Below, piece after piece: positions 34,184-44,619 of a stretch of 64,000 bases of DNA. The notes beneath the pieces are model-generated. The model was not told the origin of the DNA and ran no database searches. It saw only the letters and a list, made by a program, of their open reading frames with translations. Source of the stretch: Isochrysis galbana (Eukaryota; Haptophyta; Isochrysidales; Isochrysidaceae). The translations under genes were made by a program, and so were the position numbers. Numbering within the stretch: the stretch's first letter is position 1; every line of letters begins with the position of its first letter. The stretch is from contig CM030941.1 of NCBI GenBank assembly GCA_018136815.1, positions 747,528-811,527 on the forward strand, in the 5' to 3' direction.

Positions 34184-34253
34184 CTAGGCGCCTTGCCTTC
34201 ATTCGGTGCCAGTTTTTTTTTGTCATAAACGTCGTCTAGATAAAACCCGTAAC
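34183..34253 (+). repeat. 70-bp direct repeat, left copy (brackets GNAT block)
   Basis: GGCGCCTTGCCTTCATTCGG, then TGCCAG, a T run, GTCGTAAACGTC-like sequence and TAGATAAAACCCGTAACG. The right copy at 36473-36545 differs by a few bases. The segment contains a reverse-strand ATG (34202) of the MKAxxL pattern. Confidence 0.8.
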
Positions 34254-34500
34254 GTGAGTCCGCGCGGCGAAAAAAGAAGAAAGCGCGCGGGGAGGAAGAC
34301 GCCTCCGGATTGATCCTCGCGCGAGCGGCTCGCGCACGCGCAGTGGGGGGCATGACGTGCGCTACCGACACTGAATACAAACACACTCCACCCGCGTTTC
34401 GTTACGAGGGTCCGCTCCCAAAAGAACGCGATGCGGGTCGTCCCCCCTCGCCATAAAATTCGGGTTAGGACAGGTAGGCGACTCTTTGGGTCGACGAAGG

Positions 34501-34908
34501 ATGCACGTGGTGCCCTTTTCGCACTGGAGCGCCGATATCCCACCGTCTTACTCGCGCCCCGCGAAAGGAGCGTTCGCCGTTGCTTCGACGAAGGGCTTGG
34601 TGCGCGTGAACCCGCTGTCGGGTGGGCGCTCGGGCGAGCTGTGCGACTTTTGGGTGACCCCCGATTGGCGCGGTCAAGGCGTTGGGAGGGCTTTGCTACG
34701 GGAAGCGATGCGTGTCGCTCGTGAGCTAGGGATGCGGCGCCTGTGGTTGTGGACGTTGCTCGAGTCGGGGCCCGTCTCGTTGTATCATCGCGTGGGCTTC
34801 CGGGTAGCCCGCAGTGGAGTTCCCCGTCGGCTCGAGGCCCCCTCCCTTCGTTTGAGACATCCTTGGCTCGGCGAGAAAGCGGTGGTGCACATGGTTGTCA
34901 GTCTGTGA
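34501..34908 (+). CDS. GNAT-family N-acetyltransferase
   Basis: A 135-residue frame from ATG 34501. The GNAT core is plain: ELCDFWVTPDWRGQGVGRAL (beta4 and the acetyl-CoA-binding R/Q-x-x-G-x-G/A loop), EAMRVARELGMRRLWLWT (alpha3-beta5) and VSLYHRVGFRVA (the Y-x-x-x-GF end motif). It is complete but short. It transfers acetyl groups from acetyl-CoA to an unknown amine. No intron; the stop at 34906-34908 lies close to the next frame. It sits between two copies of a 70-bp direct repeat, so transfer as part of a mobile or foreign block is possible. Confidence 0.8.
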   Translation: MHVVPFSHWSADIPPSYSRPAKGAFAVASTKGLVRVNPLSGGRSGELCDFWVTPDWRGQGVGRALLREAMRVARELGMRRLWLWTLLESGPVSLYHRVGFRVARSGVPRRLEAPSLRLRHPWLGEKAVVHMVVSL

Positions 34909-34981
34909 CGAAGGCGGCGTGACCGGAGGGGAGCCGGAGGGAAAGGAGATCAATACCTTGGAAAATTATTTTACTGCGTGT

Positions 34982-35962
34982 ATGGTAAGCAGCATGTCGG
35001 GCCATAAAAGGGTCACCGAGTCCCTTGTGAGCGGGGGGAAGATGCAAAGGTTGGAAAACGTGTTCAATCGTCTCAGAAATGACGAATATTTAAAATCCAT
35101 AGATGCTTGGGATTCGACGAATGTGCAAAGCATCGAGGATCTGAAGAAAAAAGTGGTCGAGACTGCCGCAGACAGCGTGATGATCGCCGCACGGGGTATA
35201 CTCTCACGACAGTACGCGCTCACCCCCAGTGAAAAGATGAAAAAAAGGGCGAGCTTCTGGTTGAACAATGTCGATACAAAACTAAAACTGAACGAGAAAG
35301 ATTACGAGAACGCCGTCAGGGCCACCATTGAGCTTATGTTTCCAACCCTCGGGCGTGAAGTCCCGACCTTCGGGCGTGAAGTCCCGACCTTCGATGCCAT
35401 GAAGGCGGCAATGTCGTGGTTGGTGTCGCGCCCTCTCTTCCAATATATAGACTCTAGTTATATGGGAGAATACGAGGAAACGTCCACTCACGTGAGTGGA
35501 GACAAGTGGTTGAACCAATACGACAGTCTCAAAGGCGAGTTAGAGAACGACAGTGAGTTCATATTCCTCAAAGAAAATGCGTATTTTTGGGATTCGGATG
35601 CGCTGCCCGAGAGCATCGATGCTCTGAAGAAAGGAGTGCTCAAGGCTGCCGCAGACAACGTGATCAGCTTCGCGGGGGGTATACTCTCACGACTCACGAG
35701 TTTATATTCACACCCCCGACGAAATGGGGAAGAAAAAGGCGGAGTTCTGGTTGGAACATGTCCCGAGTGTGGCACTGAACAAGAAAGATTACGAGGACGC
35801 CGTCAAGGCCACCCTTCGGCTAATGTTTCCAACCATCGAGAAGAAAGTCCCATCCTCCCAGGCCATCAAAAGCGCAATGTCCTGGTTGACGTCGCGCGGC
35901 TTCTTCAGACCCGTCTCATAAGGGAAGCGGCTAAGAGGCGGCGCGGTCCGGCAGGGTGGTAG
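34982..35962 (+). pseudogene. Duplicated-domain protein of unknown family, second copy frameshifted
   Basis: From ATG 34982 the frame encodes two copies of an about 130-residue all-alpha domain. Copy 1 is about 35050-35450 (SIEDLKKKVVETAADSV, GILSRQYALTP, FWLNNVD, AMSWLVSRPLF); copy 2 is about 35540-35920 (SIDALKKGVLKAAADNV, GILSR, then FWLEHV, AMSWLTSRGFF). In copy 2 the homology moves to another frame at a run of C near 35712, so the first frame ends in unrelated sequence at 35962 while the homologous one ends at 35921. A 1-nt loss, a sequencing error or programmed frameshifting are all possible. A 24-nt tandem duplication at about 35345-35392 repeats GREVPTF. The sequence is AT-richer than the flanking genes. 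I do not recognise the family. Confidence 0.55.
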
Positions 35963-36135
35963 CACCGCTGTCACCCTAGCCACCCCGACCAAGGGCCTTG
36001 ACTCGACCCAGGCGGGACGCCGCTGGCGGCAGCCTCCTCCCTTCGTTTTGGCCCCCCTTGGAAATTTTATATTGGGCAAGGTCGTTTGCCTTCATTTGGT
36101 ACCCGGTCGGAAAGGGCGCGCTTACCTTATGTTTG

Positions 36136-36489
36136 TCACGCAGTAGCGGCGAAGATCGTTGATGGTGTGAATTTCATCACTAGGCCATTCCAATTGAAGT
36201 CAGCGAGATTGCGTGTATGAGTGTCTTTAAGCTCGTTCTTCATCAACCCGAGTGTGAAACCTGCGAATTGTCCAATCAAGATTGCATATTCGTCTTTATT
36301 ACGGTCTGATTCGCCTCTTATTACTGTTGTTTGGTGCAGTTTCATTTCATCAGGATTCAACGTGAATATTAATTCAGTATTTTGCCAGTTGTCGGGCAAA
36401 TTGAATTTCACCATTGCGAATTTACAGCGTTCCAAAAACGTTGTGAATTCAGCCTCGATATTGTTCGAGATGAGGCGCCTTGCCTTCAT
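36136..36489 (-). CDS. AT-rich 117-residue ORF, unknown
   Basis: The ATG at 36489 lies inside the right copy of the 70-bp direct repeat and begins MKARRLISNN. The frame (EAEFTTFLERCKFAMVKFNL, ELIFTLNPDEMKLHQTTVIR, GQFAGFTLGLM) looks like a compact mixed alpha/beta protein. GC is clearly lower than in neighbouring genes, suggesting transfer. It ends TIFAATA. No family recognised. Confidence 0.45.
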   Translation of the reverse strand: MKARRLISNNIEAEFTTFLERCKFAMVKFNLPDNWQNTELIFTLNPDEMKLHQTTVIRGESDRNKDEYAILIGQFAGFTLGLMKNELKDTHTRNLADFNWNGLVMKFTPSTIFAATA

Positions 36490-36545
36490 TCGGTGCCAGT
36501 TTTTTTTTCTGTCGTAAACGTCGGCTAGATAAAACCCGTAACGAA
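36473..36545 (+). repeat. 70-bp direct repeat, right copy
   Basis: Matches 34183-34253 (see that entry). It is followed by GAAACGCTCGG and the leader of the kinase gene. Confidence 0.8.
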
Positions 36546-36924
36546 ACGCTCGGCTGCGTGGTGGGGCTGAGGCTTACAGGACTGGATGGGGCTCGTGTGA
36601 GCTAGGGACACCCATGCCAATGGCGGCATCATCGCTCTCTCTCTGTCACCCCCCCTGCAACAACAAAACAACTTTCGTGTCTGGAGCGTGAGTACCCTCG
36701 AGAGGTTGGTGTCCTCTCGCTCTCTGGTGAGTGGCTGGGTGGGTGGGTGGGCGAGGGAGGGGCTCCTGTGATCATCTGGACTGCACAGCTCCACCCCCGG
36801 TGCCGTGCGCATCTCTCGTGCGCGCGCCGCCCGCCTCCTCCTTCGCGTCCCGCCTCCTTTGTTCCCTTTCTGGTGGAAGGACATCTGCATCACCTCTTGT
36901 GCGTCGACTCTGGTGGTGCCGAAA

Positions 36925-37065
36925 CCCTCAAACCAACTGCCCGAAGCTCAACCAACTGCCCGAAGCTCAACCAACTGCCCACTGTCGAACCTCAACCAAC
37001 TGCCCGAACTGTCCTCATCTGACGACTCTCAGCCAACTGCCAAACTGCCGAACTGCCGAACTGTT
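36925..37065 (+). repeat. CCAACTGCCCGAAGCTCAA minisatellite
   Basis: Four to six degrading units of about 19 bp; the first copies are nearly perfect and later ones shorten to AACTGCCG. A 26-bp tandem duplication (CCCAAGAAAAGCGCGCGCC core) follows at about 37263-37315. Confidence 0.75.
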
Positions 37066-37543
37066 GCGTCGACGCATCGCAGCTCTCTCTCCGCTTCCTT
37101 CCATGAGCACCTCCCAGAAGGATCTGGCCCCTTTGCGAGTGTCAAGGGTGTCTTCCCTTACCATAATCGGTGACGAACGCGTCTTCTCGTTTGTCGACGT
37201 CCCGCTTGCACGAGCCTCGCGTAATCTGCCAGGTTACGCAGTCGCCCCATGGCGCACTTCCGTTCCCAAGAAAAGCGCGCGCCGCCTCCTTTCCCAAGAA
37301 AAGCGCGCGCCGCCGCCGCCGCCGCCTGCCCCCCGCCTGGCCCGCGCTACCTCTCCTCTCCTCCCTCCTCCCTGCAGCGCCGCCCCCTCCTCCCTCCTTC
37401 CCTCCCTGCGGCGCCTCCCCCCCCCCCCCTCCTCTCTCCCCCCTTCCCTCCACTCGCTCTTGCGACCCCGGGGGGCATCGCCGCCGCTCCGATTCGCACA
37501 CGGACGGACCCGTCCAGGAGGGGAGAGGGAGAGAGAGAGAGCG

Positions 37544-38478
37544 ATGCAGCAGACGGAGGGCAACCCGTATGGTGGGTGGCCGGTGGATGCGCTGGGCGGG
37601 TGGTGTGTGGAGGAGGAGCTGCGGCTTCCCGAGTGGGAGGCCGCCCGCGAGGCCTTGTCTCAGCTGAGCCCGCGCCAGCGGTACCTCGAGTTGCGCTGCG
37701 GCGGCTACTACATCCAGAAGTGCACACCATTCCAGGGTATGCGTCTCATATTCCGGATGACATCTACTACTTCGTGATGGAACGTCTTGGGGCGAGTCTC
37801 GAAAAGTCTCAAATCATGTGCGCAGAGACGCTAGGATTTGTGGGTGAGCAGCTGGTGCGTGGGTTGAGGTCGATTCACAACAAAGGACTCGTGAACAAAG
37901 ACATCAACCCTGAGAACCTGTGCTGGGGTCTCACGGAGAGTGGTGACGATGACCATACGCGAGTATGCATGATCGATCTAGGGATGCTTCAATACAGAGA
38001 CGGGTACCAGTTTCTGGGATGCGATGAAGGCAAGCCGGACTTTACGGGCACCGGATACATGGCTGGGGACGGGTATTCTTACCGCGATGACTTGGAGGCG
38101 GTGGGCTTGACGTTGGCGCACTTGCATGGGGTGAAATTGCCTTGGGCTGGACTGTACCCAATGACGCGCAAGGCTACAAAAAAAGAGATCTACAAGATAC
38201 TCGATTTGAGACGTGCCGACCCCGGGACGTACCTCAAGGATGGTCGTGTCGCAGCTGCGATAGCCGAGTACTTGCGGAGAATCCAACAGCTCGACGTGTC
38301 GACACCGATTGATTATGATGCATTACTCGCTCCACTCATCGCATTGCGACCGACCCCCGCAGCCCTCTCTCTCCCTTCCTCCGTGCGCGACCCTGACCAC
38401 TCTCACTCGTTCGACGACTACTCGCAGTTCCTTGCGAATTGGCTGGCGAGGTATTTCCGCACCCCGCGTCCTTCTTGA
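37544..38478 (+). CDS. CK1-like kinase fold lacking a normal N-lobe (possible pseudokinase), frameshift near 37713
   Basis: The first frame starts at ATG 37544 (MQQTEGNPYGGW) and runs to GGYYI. From about 37716 CK1 homology continues in another frame (HTIPGYASH, YYFVMERLGASLE). No introns with correct borders connect the frames; a 1-nt difference after the ATC at 37711 explains it (sequencing indel or real mutation). The C-lobe is well conserved: GEQLVRGLRSIHNKGLVNKDINPENLCWG (catalytic loop Asp and Asn kept, but NKD in place of HRD), CMIDLGM (DLG in place of DFG), then TGTGYMAG and SYRDDLEAVGLTLAHLHGVKLPW of the CK1 type. I see no glycine loop and no VAIK lysine upstream, so ATP phosphotransfer is doubtful. 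An unrecognised upstream exon is the alternative. Confidence 0.65.
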
Positions 38479-38558
38479 CCATCATCATCGACCCGCTCTC
38501 GTCCTGGACGCGGAATGCGACAGCCTCGGTCAGAGAGGTTGTCACGGACCCAAAGTGC

Positions 38559-38866
38559 AAACGACGAGGGAGTCTCCCCGCTACACACCGCGATGCAAGC
38601 ATCCTCCCATCCTTAAGGCCTCGTAACATCGTGTTTGCGTTACGGGTTTTACACGAGTTGGGAAGGAGGCCCGAGTGGGCGACATTCCCCAGGAAGTTGT
38701 TTGCCCCCCCCCCTTACCCCCGCACGCGGGAAGTTGTCAGATCTGGGCCCCTCGAAAAACAGCGCAACACTCTTCCTTGTCTCATTCGGAGAGTCGGACT
38801 AGGCAAGGTTTCTTCTGGGCTAGGAGTTGCATCGCGGTGTGTAGCGGGGAGGCTCCCTCGTCGTTT
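38559..38866. mobile_element. Miniature element bounded by 40-bp inverted repeats
   Basis: The arm at 38559-38598 (AAACGACGAGGGAG...CGCGATGCAA) is the reverse complement of 38827-38866 with one mismatch in 40. The interior is 228 bp with no gene. A TTAAGGnCTCGTAACATCGT string occurs inside (38613) and again just outside (38908). It lies about 80 bp after the kinase stop. Confidence 0.75.
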
Positions 38867-40223
38867 ATCCAATGACATACTCCTCCCACTGAACAGTGGG
38901 GGGCCCTTAAGGACTCGTAACATCGTGTTTGTGTTTGTATTCTGTGTCTGTGCGTTTCGTTACGGGTTGTATTACCAAGGAAAGAACTAGTAATGCACAA
39001 ATAAGCGCCGCCAACCATGAGATGGCTGATATCTACACGCACCCACCTGAAGACAAGGGCTGGTGGGATGGGTATACGGGCCAGAAGGTGGTCCTCCTGG
39101 ATGACTTTCGCGGCTACCTGCGAGGGAACCGGGGAGGAAGGGAAGAGAGGGAAGGGAGCGAGGAGCGGGGCGGGAAAAGGGGAGGGGGCGCTCTTAGAAT
39201 AGAGTGCACCGCATGGTGAGGAGAGTGTTCCCGAGACACGCTCCAAGAATAGAGCGTGTCGCGTGGAATGCTCCCCCTTTCCCGCAACAAATAGTTTTTT
39301 CGTCCCATATTCATTTTCATATTCCCATATTCGACGGTCGACGGAACGTGTGACCTTGGTGAGCGTGATGGTGGCGCGGATCGCCGCTCTTGCGTATGTT
39401 GGAAGGTGTAATTTCCACCCTTTTGTTGAGGTGTATTGTGTGGGATGTTTCGACTGCCTCGCGGGAGGCGCCACGCGCAAACGCAGCCTAGCCCTAGCTA
39501 GCTCGTCTCACGTGTAGAGGTGGTGGTGAGGCTCTCTTGTCTCTTGTCTAGAATGTTGTGTTGCGGGTCCCCCCCACCCACTAGGGAGGATTCTTGTCGG
39601 ACTGCACAGAGAGTGCTGTACTGTGCGTTCGGCCCCCATGGGAGCACAATGGGCAGTGTACCGCAAGCGGAGGGGTGGTAAAAATGGCAGCATGACACCA
39701 CGGATGAAGTTTCAAGTTTTGCAACACGGCTACGAGCTACGAGCACAATGGATGGTGACTGATAGAACACGATGCAAAATCACAATGCGCACTTACTAAA
39801 CTGGGGGTCAAAAGGCGACGCCATCAAAATACGTCGAGCAAGACAAAAACGGTCAAGGATTGATGGGGCGACGTCACTGAAAAACAAGGCAGCCACTAGT
39901 CCTCTAGTGCCACGCCTTGCACTTTGAAGGGTTCCTTCAAGAAAGCACATTGAGAGCGCTATTGAGAGCGCTCCACATGAGTTGTACGTGTAGCGCCATC
40001 ACGAGATACAACCTGCCAACTGCCCTACGGGTGTGGGGAAAAGACGATGGTGTGCGTTGATGTCCAGGCGAGCCGTACTTGTCATGAAATAAGGATTTGA
40101 ATGTTGATACAACGTTGCCGAAATGCAAATTTTGGGGTGGCCGAGAAACACTTCTTAGCCCATTTGTGGGTTGCAGGATCCAGCCAAGACACAAGCGGTC
40201 CCATAAATCTTTGCGTGCGTCGA
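38867..40223. other. Intergenic region, no gene recognised
   Basis: Short frames only. Bases 39120-39190 are purine-rich. CGTTTCGTTACGGGT at 38960 recalls the ends of the 34-36 kb block. Otherwise nothing. Confidence 0.4.
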
Positions 40224-41489
40224 TTACATCGGGCGCGGGTGCGGCATACTTCGCATCAATGACTGGGTCAACATTTGTTGCATGACAGGCGATATCACGG
40301 GTGAGGGTTGAGACGTTTGTACCATATGCATCTGAGGTGTCATGTGCTGCATGCACGAGGCATGCTCCATGGCCTGGTCATGCGAAAGCTGCATGTACGG
40401 CGACATCTGCATGAAAGGCTGCACCTGCGTGGTGCTCATCATCGGACTCATGTCTGGCATTTGGACCATATGGTGAATTGGTGTTGGCCTTTGGATCGAT
40501 GACGGCTGTGCCGGAGCTTGAATGATCTGCATCTGTGGCGCTTGCTGAACATGTGACGTTGACGGCGAGGTCATGAGCTGATGATGTATTGGGTGAGCAT
40601 TATGTTGCATTTGCCAGGAATGTTGATGGATGGCCGCCGGGTGCATTGGATGCATGGCTGTCTGAGACAAGCTCATTTGACCGCATTGCGAGACCTGACC
40701 ATAGTCGACTGACGGCGAAGAAATCGCCTGGGTGAAGAGTGGCGCGGCTTGCGTGTGGGTCTTTCGAAGTTGCTGCGGTGGCTGCGACGGCGACGGCGGA
40801 GGCTGCGGCTGTGGCTGCGCCTGCTTTTGCGTATGCGCTCGTGCATCTGTCTTTGGAGCATCTTGCCCATCTCGGGCCGCTGAAGCCTCGGCGGGTGCGT
40901 TGATTTGAAGCTGCGTACCGTTCGTGAGTAAACTTTCGCGCTCTTTGGCCTTCGAACCCGGCGGTCTCCGCTTTCCAGCCACGTTACCGACACAGTTGGC
41001 GCAGTATCCGGACTTATAACAGTACTTAGCACAGCCAGGCTTCGAGCCGCTCCGAACTCGTCCTTCTGCACCATCTCGCCCACGCTTACGGATGTATTGT
41101 GGCCGCTGAATGCCAAGCGCAAGACCCGAGGTGGACGAGGCGAGAGACGCAAGGAGCGCCGCGCCGCTTCCGGTGCTGGGTGTCATCTCTTCGGCACTGG
41201 GTCCAGTCACCATCGGGTAGCTTATGCCGTTGCCCATTGTTGTTGAGTAGAGGCTGTCGCCCACGCCGCAGCGCGTGGTGGGCTGGCGACCGAAGTCACA
41301 ACCAAGCATACTGCCGTAGCTACACTGGCTGGGTACGAGGACCGGCGTGCACGGCTGCGTCGAGGGGCTGAGTGTGTCGGCAGCGCAGGCGGGTGCTGCG
41401 ACCATCATCGTCGGCACTCCCTGAGGAGAGTAATAGACGTGCGGGTGATTTGAGATGTTGGCGAGGGAAATCTGCGTCGTGTCGACCAT
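40224..41489 (-). CDS. Gln/Met/His-rich protein with a small Cys cluster, possible transcription regulator
   Basis: An intronless frame of 421 residues from ATG 41489. Residues 1-140 are Ser/Thr/Pro-rich. Then a basic patch (YIRKRGRDGAEGR) leads into GCAKYCYKSGYCANC (C-x3-C-x5-C-x2-C), which could bind one zinc, followed by GKRRPPGSKAKER. The second half is Gln/Pro then Met/His/Gln-rich (QMQHNAHPIHHQLM, MVQMPDMSPMM), the composition of activation domains. Zinc binding, nuclear location and transcription control are inferences from composition. No named family recognised. Confidence 0.55.
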   Translation of the reverse strand: MVDTTQISLANISNHPHVYYSPQGVPTMMVAAPACAADTLSPSTQPCTPVLVPSQCSYGSMLGCDFGRQPTTRCGVGDSLYSTTMGNGISYPMVTGPSAEEMTPSTGSGAALLASLASSTSGLALGIQRPQYIRKRGRDGAEGRVRSGSKPGCAKYCYKSGYCANCVGNVAGKRRPPGSKAKERESLLTNGTQLQINAPAEASAARDGQDAPKTDARAHTQKQAQPQPQPPPSPSQPPQQLRKTHTQAAPLFTQAISSPSVDYGQVSQCGQMSLSQTAMHPMHPAAIHQHSWQMQHNAHPIHHQLMTSPSTSHVQQAPQMQIIQAPAQPSSIQRPTPIHHMVQMPDMSPMMSTTQVQPFMQMSPYMQLSHDQAMEHASCMQHMTPQMHMVQTSQPSPVISPVMQQMLTQSLMRSMPHPRPM

Positions 41490-42539
41490 TCCGGCACCCT
41501 GGCCCGCACGAGCGTGCGCACACGCCTCCGCTGCTCTCGTCCCGCTTTCAAGAATGTGCTCTAGCTCTCTCTCTCAGCGTGGTGGATGAGGGAGGAGGGC
41601 GAGGAGAGAGCGCGAGGCAACCCGGAGGGTGCCAAGAGAAGACCGGGACGATACATTTACATAATGTATGGAGCCCTGTTTCTTTTGTCTCTCGGGGTGC
41701 TGACGAGGCTCCTGTAAAGTAGATTCAAGGCAGCTCCGGCAATGGGAAAGTTCTCTCTCTCTCTCTCTCCTCGCCCCACAGCCGAGGCCTGACCCCACAG
41801 TTTCTCTCCTCTTTTTACTCGATGAGGGAGGAGTCCAGTTTGACCGCTCAGTGCACCCGCGAGTAAGAGATGTGCGGAGGCCCTTTCAGAAGAGTTTGAG
41901 CGAAGGGAGTGGAGTGGAGTGATCGAGAAGCTCGTCCCCCACCTAGGAGAAAGGTCCGTGCTGAGTTTAGCGAAGAAAGTGGAGGTGAGATGGGGGAGAG
42001 CGAGCAGCGAGATGGGGGCGACGGGGAGAGAGCGCGGGGGAGCTGAGAGGCAGGACCTCGTTCGTTCCAATAGAAGAGAATCGGATCCCGGCTCGATTTT
42101 CACGATGAAGCGAGCGCCACTCCTATCTCCGAGGGAGCGAGGTGCACCAGCCCGGTGAGATTGGATCGAGCTTGGAGCAGCCCCGCATCTCAGCAACGAG
42201 ATTATGCTTGCTTTTATACGTGTGACGACTGAGATCCGTTGAGCTCTCAATCTCCCTCCGCTCCTCGCGCCGGAGGCTTCCATGCGTCGGCGGACCGGCG
42301 ATGACGCGCTTTTGGCGACTAAGCAGTGGTGCACACATCTGAGAAATGCGCGGTACGCGATACCAGTATCCAGTATCGACTACTCATGACATCTGACGGT
42401 AAAGGTATAAAGGCGAAAATTAATCGCGTTATTAATAATATCTACCTCCAATGGCCAATGGACCTTTTAGGGTAGATTTGAATTGCGCAGAATCCTTTTA
42501 GGGTATGTGACATCGAATGGAAGGGTGCCCCCCACCGCG
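41490..42539. other. Intergenic / 5' flank, no gene recognised
   Basis: Contains a CT run at 41750-41770. Frames have no domain and composition is mixed. Confidence 0.4.
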
Positions 42540-42895
42540 GTGGGGCCACTCGGGGGTACGAGCGGGACGTCTCCCCTCCCCCTGCGGTATACCCCGTTCC
42601 CTCCCCTTGCGGTACACACCGCACACCGCCCCCCCCCCCCCCCGCGGTATACCCCCTCCCCTCCCCCCGAGTCACGTGACCCCCTCCTTCCTCTCCTCCA
42701 CCGCCCCCCCCGGCGGTATACCCCGTCCCCTCCCCTGGCGGCATACCCTCCCCGCGGTATACCCCTCCCCCCACCTCTCGGTACACCCCCTCTCCCCCTC
42801 TCGGTACACTTCCCCGGGGTCACGTGACCCCCTCTCCTCCACCGCCCCCCCCCGGTGGTATACCCCATCCCCACCCCCTCTCGGTACACCCCCCT
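42540..42895. repeat. C-rich GGTATACCCC minisatellite
   Basis: Many degenerate units containing GCGGTATACCCC, CTCGGTACACCCCC or similar joined by C-rich spacers. Two GTCACGTGAC palindromes lie inside (42671-42680 and 42819-42828). The minus-strand frame from ATG 43141 (42467-43141) reads through it; its first 70 codons (MISADSPQADDSPLVP...) may be a genuine first exon, the rest is repeat. Confidence 0.8.
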
Positions 42896-43200
42896 GACGA
42901 ATTGGGATGGCCCATAGGGTTTTCTTTTTCTTCCCCTCCCCACCCCTAACAGTCTTTCTACGCGCGGACTGCGAGTGAAGCCGAGACGAGGGGGCGGCTC
43001 AAGCTCGGGATCGAGGGGCGGCAACGGAACCGAAGTCGACATTGCCGGCGGCGACTCGCCGTGAGCTTGGTAGGATGAGAGATCGTCCGCGATGGGGACG
43101 AGCGGCGAGTCATCCGCCTGAGGCGAGTCGGCGGAGATCATAGCGACTAGCGGTGCCGAAGGGAGAAGGGAGGGCCCAGCGCGCTAGCGCGCTAGCCAAA

Positions 43201-44160
43201 AACAAAAAAATTAGACGACATATTTTGGGGATGTTTGGGCAGCCTCCCAGGATATAAACGGGACATCGTCGCGGAATATTTGGGCAGATTCTTCGGAATA
43301 TTTCTGCCTGGCCCTACCCGTTGCAGTAGCTCTGGGTCTCGCTCAACCTCAAGGGCCGGGTGCCAAGGCGTTGGACCCCCACCGCCCTCGCACGTCGTCA
43401 AGAGTCTCGTTGGGCGTTGGGCGGCCCGGTGCCGGCTGCAGCTGCAGGTTGGACTTGCCTCGGTGGCCAAGAGCGGCGTGCCGAGTGCACACGCCGAGGC
43501 GATGCAGAGCGTGCTCTGGCACCTCACTCTCTCACTCTCGACGAGGTCCTTGCGCTCAGATGCGCCTCCTCGGCTCACTGCTGGCTCGTAGATGCCACGC
43601 CCGTGGGCTCGATGCTCCGCATTGCCGTAGTCCCTTCCGAACAGGGCGCCTTCTGGCTTCAGGCGCTCCCTCCTTCGCGCGGCGTTGGCGCCGCCTTGGG
43701 AGGGCACGCCGTACTGAGCTACAACTCGTGCCCCACCTTCACCGTGGATGGTGGATGGCAGGTCCCCGCCGTCTGGTAGCCGCACGCGCTGTTCAAAGTA
43801 TGCGCTAAGGGGAGCGTCAACATTTCATGTGGATCCCCTCATCCGCAACAAGACTTTATGTTTATGTGGTGTGTATGTGTATGACAAGCAGTTGGAAGTG
43901 TGCTTGCAAAGCGTGCGTGGTTGGGCGCGGGCAAAAAAAAAACCTTTTAATATTCTCGCCTCCCCCGTGGCACTGACTCGCATATTCGTAGCCACGCCCC
44001 CTTCCCTTCCTCACCCTCATTCCCCGCCTTGCGGCAACTCCCCTCGTGCTCTACTTAGGGGCTCGGGATATGTGGGGGGTCCGAGCGGAGCTGTGTGCAC
44101 TTGTCCTCAGCGGCGTGTTCTCCGCTCCCTCCTGTGCCACTGAGTGACCCGTTTGTTTTT
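43201..44160. pseudogene. Gene fragment and ORF-family leader remnants
   Basis: One plus-strand frame (about 43510-43779: LTLDEVLALRCASSAHCWLVDA..., ending WQVPAVW) has coding-like composition but no start ATG, so it is a fragment. Bases 43935-44145 match the leader upstream of hairpin copy D (33265-33470), but no hairpin-ATG follows. Confidence 0.35.
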
Positions 44161-44289
44161 ATAGTTGTTCCATGGCCCCTTGGCTTAGTGTGCGCGGCGT
44201 TCCTCTTAGATGACCTATAGTGATCGATCGCGTTCTTAGATGGTAAGTTTCCCCGGGCCGACGCTTCATGTTATGCGAGTCTTTCAGCG

Positions 44290-44400
44290 AGCCTGGTAAG
44301 AGTTTCGCGCCGGACCCCCCCAAGTTTCGCGCAAAAGTTTTGCAAAGTTTCGCACTAATTCACCCAAGTTTCGCAATAAGTTTCGCAAGTTTCGCGTCTT
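44290..44400 (+). repeat. AAGTTTCGC tandem motif
   Basis: GAGTTTCGC, CAAGTTTCGC, AAAGTTTCGC and similar recur about every 11-16 bp. The motif appears again at 45435-45545 (GTTTCGCGAAAGTTTC), where it runs up to the inverted hairpin copy E. Confidence 0.7.
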
Positions 44401-44619
44401 TTTCGAGGAGTTGTATGTTGTATGTACGATGTACGTACATGCAATTTTAAATGTAGTTGTAGTTGGTTGCTGGGGCGCCATGATGCCCCGTACGCCCGCC
44501 CCCGGGCTCTGCCAGGGTGCCAGGGTCTTTGCAAGGCCTGCGGGGATATCTTCACCCGCGCCTTCAAGTCGCGTTCCGTCAAAAGAGGGCCAGGTTATTT
44601 GTTTTCTTTTTGGTGTCGA

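Noticed and set aside
34183..36545. LTR retrotransposon
   Set aside because: The direct repeats are only 70 bp, and no gag, protease or reverse transcriptase lies between them.
37249..37543. N-terminal extension of the kinase from the upstream open frame
   Set aside because: It is Pro/Ala/Arg low complexity in the leader; the ATG at 37544 follows a purine-rich stretch typical of starts in this window.
43192..43785. 197-residue minus-strand ORF
   Set aside because: No domain; composition looks like a shadow of the coding-like fragment on the plus strand.
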